From positions 1 to 18,136 of the forward strand of contig JAGZAC010000006.1 in assembly GCA_018370615.1 (NCBI GenBank): DNA of 18,136 nucleotides. The letters run 5' to 3'. This DNA comes from Clostridiales bacterium (GTDB lineage Bacteria > Bacillota > Clostridia > Oscillospirales > CAG-272). Positions within the stretch are counted from its first letter, which is position 1, and each line of letters begins with the position of its first letter. Positions 13,389 through 18,136 of this stretch are shown here, in pieces. The notes under the pieces were generated by a model. It was not told the origin of the DNA. It made no database searches and saw only the letters and a list, made by a program, of their open reading frames with translations. The translations under genes were made by a program, and so were the position numbers.

Positions 13389-14093
13389 ATGGAACAAATC
13401 TATACGATACCGGTAAACGAAGCGTTTGAAGCAGGCAGGGAGGATGCGTCCCTTGGATGCCCCTTCTGCCGACTGCGGGAAAAGCTGTGTGGGGATGAGG
13501 TCGACCGGGTGCTGGGCGCCTCCATGATGGAGCCGGATACTCGGCAGGAGACCAACGCCCACGGGTTTTGCGCCTCCCATATGACGCAGCTGATGGCTGC
13601 GGGGAAACGGCTGCCATTGGCGCTGATTCTGGAAAGCCATCTTGCCCAGCTCAGTGAGACCATGAAAAAGCCCGGCGTGCTGCCCGGAGCTGCCGGAGCG
13701 GACACGGCAAAGAAATGGGCGGCGGTCGCGGAGGACTGCTACATATGCAGCCGTGTAAACTTTCACTTTCAGCATATGCTGGAGACGGCGGCGCTTTTGT
13801 GGGAGAGCGACACTGCCTTTCATGAGAAGTGCCTGTCCCAGCCGTATTTCTGCCTGCCCCATTTTGCCCAGTTTCTGCAGGCGGCGAAGGAGCGGATGAA
13901 GGGGAAGGACTTCGGCGCGTTCTACAAGCAGATTTACGAAAAAGAGGCCGCTTTTTTGGAAAAGCTGGGCGGAGACGTAAGCTGGTTTGTAAAGAAGTTC
14001 GACTACCGATATGCCGACGAGCCATGGAACGACGCAAAGGACGCCGTCGAACGGGCAGCAGTGTTTTTGAACGGCAGCGACGGGACGACGTGA
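13389..14093 (+). CDS. DUF6062 family cysteine-motif protein
   Basis: 234 residues of a conserved Clostridia family without known function. The N-terminus (MEQIYTIPVNEAF) and the block MEPDTRQETNAHGFCASHM are typical of DUF6062 as I recall it. Cysteine/histidine motifs suggest metal or cluster binding: CPFC near residue 24, HGFCASHM near 64, CYIC near 118 and FCLPHF near 155, so the pattern CxxC...CxxH occurs twice, as in a duplicated domain. No signal peptide or membrane segment is seen. The ATG at 13389 has AGGGAG about 9 bases upstream and fits the mapped promoter; an ATG at 13350 would lie within the promoter. It stands alone, divergent from the glycosylase gene. Confidence 0.82.
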   Translation: MEQIYTIPVNEAFEAGREDASLGCPFCRLREKLCGDEVDRVLGASMMEPDTRQETNAHGFCASHMTQLMAAGKRLPLALILESHLAQLSETMKKPGVLPGAAGADTAKKWAAVAEDCYICSRVNFHFQHMLETAALLWESDTAFHEKCLSQPYFCLPHFAQFLQAAKERMKGKDFGAFYKQIYEKEAAFLEKLGGDVSWFVKKFDYRYADEPWNDAKDAVERAAVFLNGSDGTT

Positions 14094-14134
14094 TATTGTT
14101 ATTGTAGCATAAATCGGGAAAAAAGGGAAGGGTT

Positions 14135-14585
14135 GTAACAACCCCTCCGTCAACTTCGTTGACACCTCCCCTTACACAGGGGAGGCTAAGTTAAGAAAAT
14201 CCCCCTTGTGGGGAGGCTTAAACTAGGAAAGTCCCTCTTGTGGGGGAACCTAATAAAAAAGGCTCCCTTGTGGGGAGATGCGCAGCATCTCCGGGGGCAT
14301 GTCTGCGTTAGCAGACTGAGGGATTGTCCTCTTTTACAACCCCTCCGAGCTTTGCTTCGCAAAGCCCACCTCCCCTTACACAGGGGAGGCAAAGAAAAAG
14401 TCCCCCTTGTGCAAAGGGGGATGTCGACGCAGTCGACAGGGGGATTGTCTTTATACAACCCTTCCGAGCTTTGCTCCGCAAAGCCCACCTCCCCTTACAC
14501 AGGGGAGGCTTCATTTTAGTGGCAGCTGTAGCGAGCCACCACCCCAGGATTTGCTGCGTAGCCCCCACACTGGGGAGGCTTTTTA
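14135..14585. repeat. Palindromic repeat cluster IV
   Basis: This occupies most of the 506 bases between the DUF6062 stop and the permease stop; no gene is supported. Modules: reverse 14138-14187, short remnants at 14199-14219 and 14231-14250, a direct long-form module at 14261-14327, reverse 14336-14389, direct 14401-14448, reverse 14455-14510, and a divergent piece at 14536-14581. Variable stems: GTCAAC/GTTGAC (14149-14163), GGAGATGC/GCATCTCC (14274-14292), GTCTGC/GCAGAC (14301-14316), GCTTTGC/GCAAAGC (14349-14365 and 14468-14484) and GTCGAC/GTCGAC (14423-14437). The long-form module shares its extra hairpin with the piece at 3156-3174 in cluster I. It sits between two convergent units. Confidence 0.85.
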
Positions 14586-14599
14586 TGGAAAATTCTCTC

Positions 14600-17038
14600 T
14601 TACTCGACCGCCTTTAGAGATTCTGCCATATTAATCTTACCAATCCGGCGCTTCATAAATAGACTGACAGCTGCTGCAAACACCACAGTACATACAAAGG
14701 CCAGCACAAAGCTCAATGGGTTTATCTGTGTCGGGAAAAACATGGCATCGATAACAATCATATGCATGACAATCCGGTGAAAGAGTACTCCAAGAGGCAG
14801 GCCGATAATGCTTGCCAGCACGGACAGCACCAAATTTTCCCGCAGCACATAGCTTTCCGTCTCCCTGGGATAAAAGCCCAACACCTCCACCGTGGCTATC
14901 TCCCGGCTGCGTTCTGCCAGGTTGATATTGGTTAGATTAAAGATAACGATAAAGGCAAGCGCTCCGGAAAATAAAACAATAAGGCAGATAATATAATCCA
15001 GGCAGGACAGTGCGCTGTCAACATTTTCCCTGGTAGTGGAAAGCTGGGTGACGCCGGTGAACGTCTCCAGTCCGGTCAGTGTCTCTGCCAAGGCTTCCGT
15101 ATCTCCGTTCACATTGAGCAGCGCCGTATTGGCCTGCCAGTCCGCAAAAGCGCTCTGGTAAGTGTCGGCAGACATCAAAACCACATTGTCCACATAGTTG
15201 TCAAAGATACCGCTGACCGTCACTGTCAGCGTGCGCAAATCCGTATCCTGAATTTCTACTGTATCCCCAACGGACAGGGAAAGCTTTTCCGCCACCTTTT
15301 GTCCCACGACGACTTCCCCCTCTTCCGGAAACGGCACGGCCTTTTCTCCCGCGTGAAGGTCCCAGAACGCTTCAAGGGATTGGACAGACGCAAAGCTGTA
15401 CAGACTGCCGGTAAGGGAGGTACTGTCTGTGCGTACATCCATACGATGCAGAGAACAAAGCAGCACGCCGTCTATCCCGTCGATTTCGGCCAGTGCTTCC
15501 TGCACTGCCTCCTCGTTCCCTTCATCAAAGGATGCTTCTATATCATATTTTTGTACTGTATCATATTGCAGGGAGCCTGTGTCCACCATGGAATCCCGTA
15601 CCCCAAAGCCTGTCAACACCAATCCGGCGCAGCAGCTGATGCCCACCAGCATCATGACAAGCCGCTGCTTGTATCGGAACATATTGCGCAGGGTGACCTT
15701 CTGCAAAAACCGCAGGTGTTTCCAAAGAGGCGTGATCCGCTCCAGAAAAATCCGCTTTCCCGTTTTCGCGGCGCGGGGCCGAAGCAGCAACGCCGGCCGG
15801 CTCCCCAGCTCCTTCCGACAGGAAAGCCAGGTGCTGCCCAAAATACCGACCAGTGATACTGCCAGTGTCAGCAGCGCCAGGGACGGGCTGAACAGGTAAG
15901 ACAACGGTGCGAAGTCATAGAGAGCACGGTAGGCATACCAGAATACCTGGGGCAGCCCCCATGTACCAAGGAAAAAGCCTATCAGCCATCCAAGCAGGGT
16001 AGCACTTCCAGCATACAGCAGATACTTTGCACTGATGGCGCCATTTCCATACCCCAGGGCCTTGAGGACGCCGATCTGTGTTCTCTCTTCATCCACCATA
16101 CGGGTCATGGTAGTAATGCAGACCAGCATGGCAATCAAAACAAAGAAAACCGGAAAAATATTGGCAATGCCGCTCAGGATAGAGGTGTCGTTTTCAAAGC
16201 TCACATAACCGGCATTTTCTTCCCGTGTCAGTACATAAACCTCCGGCTCTGCAATTCCCGCTTGTTCCGCCAGCTCCACGGGCAGACCGGTCTGGGCCAG
16301 AAGATCATTGTAACGACTCTCCGCCAGCGTCTGGCACAGCTCGGTAATCTCTTCTTCATGGCTTTCTATAAGCTCTTCATATTCTTCACTGTAAATGGGC
16401 GCCGTCTCAGAGAGTGTCAGCTGAATTTGCGTATAAGGCTCGCTGACAAATACGGATGCGGGCAAATACAGAAATCCGTCCAGTGAACCATTTCCAATAT
16501 TCGTCGTTCCCCGGTCAAGACCCAGATATGCAGGCGAATGAACCAGTCCTACGATGGTATATTCCGTACAGGAAAGCTGATCTCCCCCGTCTCCCACAAG
16601 GGAAAGGACAGACCCGATATCTTCTTCCTCGAAGGTGCCTGCATCGGCCAGACATTCGTTTTCCGCCTCCGGCATTCTCCCGGCCGCCAGAGAGGGAAGA
16701 CTGACGCTTTCCGGCAGAGAAAGCAGGTGAAGGGACATGCTGCTTCCCTCCTGTTCCATTACTGCGTCCAGGCTTTTCATCCCCTCTGCCGATGAAACAA
16801 AGGAAAGCTGCGCCAGCTTTTCCACATCTTCCTCTGTAAATCCCAGGGTGGAGAGCAACCGGTAATCATAAAAATTCTGATCCGCAAAATAGTCCTCGCA
16901 GGTGTTCGCCATGGCGTCCTGGGTCACCTTTAGCCCTGCAAAAAAGCCCACACTGAGCATAACGATTAAAAGCAGTGCCATATACCGCCCGAAAAAGGAG
17001 CGGATGCTTCGGCAGGTCAGTTTTACAATAGAAGTCAT
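14600..17038 (-). CDS. ABC transporter permease, FtsX/MacB-type with two FtsX domains
   Basis: 812-residue membrane protein. A first membrane segment (about 19-38) precedes a large extracytoplasmic domain (about 40-290) that includes an acidic, probably helical stretch at 215-250. An FtsX domain follows (about 290-405, with MTRMVDEERTQIGVLKALGY), then another membrane segment (about 459-478), a second extracytoplasmic domain (about 480-685) and a second FtsX domain (about 690-805, with ERSREIATVEVLGFYPRE). This two-FtsX layout is that of permeases paired with MacB/LolD-type ATPases and acting in peptide, drug or lipid-related mechanotransmission; the substrate is unknown. The ATG at 17038 is chosen because GGTGA is 5 bases upstream; in-frame GTG codons at 17050 and 17047 overlap the ATPase end. 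It forms an operon with the ATPase. Confidence 0.9.
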   Translation of the reverse strand: MTSIVKLTCRSIRSFFGRYMALLLIVMLSVGFFAGLKVTQDAMANTCEDYFADQNFYDYRLLSTLGFTEEDVEKLAQLSFVSSAEGMKSLDAVMEQEGSSMSLHLLSLPESVSLPSLAAGRMPEAENECLADAGTFEEEDIGSVLSLVGDGGDQLSCTEYTIVGLVHSPAYLGLDRGTTNIGNGSLDGFLYLPASVFVSEPYTQIQLTLSETAPIYSEEYEELIESHEEEITELCQTLAESRYNDLLAQTGLPVELAEQAGIAEPEVYVLTREENAGYVSFENDTSILSGIANIFPVFFVLIAMLVCITTMTRMVDEERTQIGVLKALGYGNGAISAKYLLYAGSATLLGWLIGFFLGTWGLPQVFWYAYRALYDFAPLSYLFSPSLALLTLAVSLVGILGSTWLSCRKELGSRPALLLRPRAAKTGKRIFLERITPLWKHLRFLQKVTLRNMFRYKQRLVMMLVGISCCAGLVLTGFGVRDSMVDTGSLQYDTVQKYDIEASFDEGNEEAVQEALAEIDGIDGVLLCSLHRMDVRTDSTSLTGSLYSFASVQSLEAFWDLHAGEKAVPFPEEGEVVVGQKVAEKLSLSVGDTVEIQDTDLRTLTVTVSGIFDNYVDNVVLMSADTYQSAFADWQANTALLNVNGDTEALAETLTGLETFTGVTQLSTTRENVDSALSCLDYIICLIVLFSGALAFIVIFNLTNINLAERSREIATVEVLGFYPRETESYVLRENLVLSVLASIIGLPLGVLFHRIVMHMIVIDAMFFPTQINPLSFVLAFVCTVVFAAAVSLFMKRRIGKINMAESLKAVE

Positions 17039-17043
17039 AGAAA

Positions 17044-17751
17044 TCACCACTCAATCTCGTCGATGGGAACGACGTTTTGATTGATTTCATTGGACTGGAT
17101 TTTCCCGCTTTTGATGCGGATAATCCGATCGGCCATAGGGGCAATCGCTTGATTGTGGGTGATGATAATTACGGTAGTATGGCGCTTGCGGCTAAGTTCG
17201 TAGAGCATTTTCAATACTGCTTTTCCGGTCACATAGTCCAATGCCCCTGTAGGCTCGTCACAAAGCAATAGCCGGGGATTCTTCGCCAGCGCCCGGGCAA
17301 TAGCCACCCGCTGCTGCTCACCGCCGGAAAGCTGGGCCGGAAAATTATTCTTCCTCTCAGAAAGGCCTACCATGGCTATTGCCTCTTCTGCGGGAATGGG
17401 GTCGCTGCACAGCTGTGCTGCAATCTCCACATTCTCCAAAGCGGTGAGGTTTGGAAGCAAATTATAGAACTGAAAGACAAAACCCACCTCATGGCGGCGG
17501 TATTCGATAAGCTCCCGCTTGCTGAGATGAGAAATGTCCTTTCCGTCAAACTTGATTTCACCGCTGGTGACAGTGTCCATCCCGCCCAGCATGTTCAGCA
17601 GCGTAGTTTTCCCCGCACCGGAGGACCCCAATAAAATACAGAATTCCCCTTTTTCAATTCCAAAGCTTACGCCAGCCAGAGCATTGACCTGCGCGGCGCC
17701 GCTTCCATAGCTTTTTGTTACGTTTTCAAATTCTATGTAGTGTTCTGACAT
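17044..17751 (-). CDS. ABC transporter ATPase, MacB/LolD type
   Basis: 235-residue ATPase with Walker A GSSGAGKTT (42-50), Q-loop FVFQFYNLLPNLTALENV, signature LSGGEQQRVAIARAL, Walker B LLLCDEP followed by TGALD, and switch region ITHN. ENVTKSYGSG at the N-terminus and TGALD are characteristic of the MacB/LolD/FtsE group. The ATG at 17751 has GAGGAG about 9 bases upstream, overlapping the end of the alarmone synthetase gene, 12 bases after its stop. The stop lies 5 bases before the permease start, so the two are translated together as one transporter. Confidence 0.95.
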   Translation of the reverse strand: MSEHYIEFENVTKSYGSGAAQVNALAGVSFGIEKGEFCILLGSSGAGKTTLLNMLGGMDTVTSGEIKFDGKDISHLSKRELIEYRRHEVGFVFQFYNLLPNLTALENVEIAAQLCSDPIPAEEAIAMVGLSERKNNFPAQLSGGEQQRVAIARALAKNPRLLLCDEPTGALDYVTGKAVLKMLYELSRKRHTTVIIITHNQAIAPMADRIIRIKSGKIQSNEINQNVVPIDEIEW

Positions 17752-17763
17752 GGCGTTTTCTCC

Positions 17764-18136
17764 TCAATCCAGATTGATGTCTAACTTGCGCAATTTTTCA
17801 AAAAGAATGTCTTCCTCTGTGGGCATGTCCGATGCGGCTTCGATTTGCCTCCGAATGTCCAGCATTTTCTCGTCTGTGGCATTGATTATTTCGGCGCATT
17901 CCCTCAGCTGCGCTATTATATCCTGCTGGCCAGGAATCTCCTGTTTATATTTCAGCTGGTGCTCCAGACTGGCCCAGAAATCCATTGCAATGGTGCGAAT
18001 CTGCACCTCCACCTTCATTTCTTTTTTTCGGTCGGCAAAAAACACCGGGATACTTATGATAAGATGCAAACTGCGGTAGCCGTTGGGTTTGGGACTGGCG
18101 ATATAATCTTTTTTCCGCACAAGCGTTACGTCGTCC
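17764..18136 (-). CDS. Small alarmone synthetase, GTP pyrophosphokinase (partial, 5' end outside window)
   Basis: C-terminal 123 codons of a RelA/SpoT-domain (p)ppGpp synthetase lacking regulatory domains. Motifs visible are KDYIASPKPNGYRSLHLI, EVQIRTIAMDFWASLEHQLK and a helical tail rich in charged residues. The conserved Tyr, Arg and Ser of GYRS, and Glu and Gln of EVQIRT, belong to the synthetase active site of this family. The N-terminus lies beyond the window; an internal GTG at 18120 is not the start, because upstream residues (DDVTLVRKK) continue the family alignment. The gene lies 12 bases upstream of the ABC ATPase gene and may be co-transcribed with it. The exact subtype (RelP or RelQ) is not decided. 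Confidence 0.9.
   Translation of the reverse strand, partial: DDVTLVRKKDYIASPKPNGYRSLHLIISIPVFFADRKKEMKVEVQIRTIAMDFWASLEHQLKYKQEIPGQQDIIAQLRECAEIINATDEKMLDIRRQIEAASDMPTEEDILFEKLRKLDINLD

Noticed and set aside
14274..14316. Possible intrinsic terminators for the DUF6062 or permease genes within cluster IV
   Set aside because: The hairpins are strong but none is followed by a T-tract, so they were kept as repeat modules rather than terminators.

Overview
The window reads as chromosomal DNA from a low-to-mid-GC Firmicute of class Clostridia, probably an Oscillospiraceae/Ruminococcaceae-type gut anaerobe. The basis is the rsmG-noc order typical of the origin region of Firmicutes, Clostridia-type families (DUF6062, RNHCP, fused EcfA), consensus sigma-A promoters, strong AAAGGAG-type ribosome binding sites, and dense palindromic intergenic repeats that I recall from gut Clostridia. 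This assignment is inference; no search was run. Most genes lie on the minus strand.

Layout, left to right: (1) minus-strand operon RNHCP zinc-ribbon protein - rsmG - noc, with noc cut by the window start. (2) A plus-strand gene for a small, very Asp-rich, membrane-anchored surface protein, closed by an intrinsic terminator. (3) Repeat cluster I, including a 121-bp tandem repeat. (4) Minus-strand galK - small membrane protein - pgsA. (5) Repeat cluster II. (6) Minus-strand operon minD-like ATPase - mgsA-like - ymdB-like phosphodiesterase, driven by a near-consensus promoter. (7) Repeat cluster III. (8) A cobalamin-riboswitch-controlled minus-strand operon: DUF4430 lipoprotein - EcfT - fused EcfA - S component, i.e. 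a complete ECF vitamin importer predicted to take up cobalamin or a related corrinoid. (9) A minus-strand 8-oxoguanine DNA glycosylase, divergent from a plus-strand DUF6062 gene with its own promoter. (10) Repeat cluster IV. (11) Minus-strand operon of a small alarmone synthetase (cut by the window end), a MacB-type ABC ATPase and an FtsX-type permease.

Three things stand out. First, four mosaic clusters of palindromic modules fill every large intergenic gap. Their variable stems differ in sequence but keep pairing, and most are capped by a C-GNA-G trinucleotide loop, which is unusually stable in single-stranded DNA. Second, the methylglyoxal-synthase-like protein has lost several family catalytic residues, including the catalytic aspartate, while staying embedded in a MinD-like/YmdB operon. 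Third, the B12 operon pairs a compact cobalamin aptamer, whose P1 helix and kissing loop can be traced by eye, with an ECF transporter and a lipoprotein carrying a domain related to the C-terminal part of animal B12 carriers.
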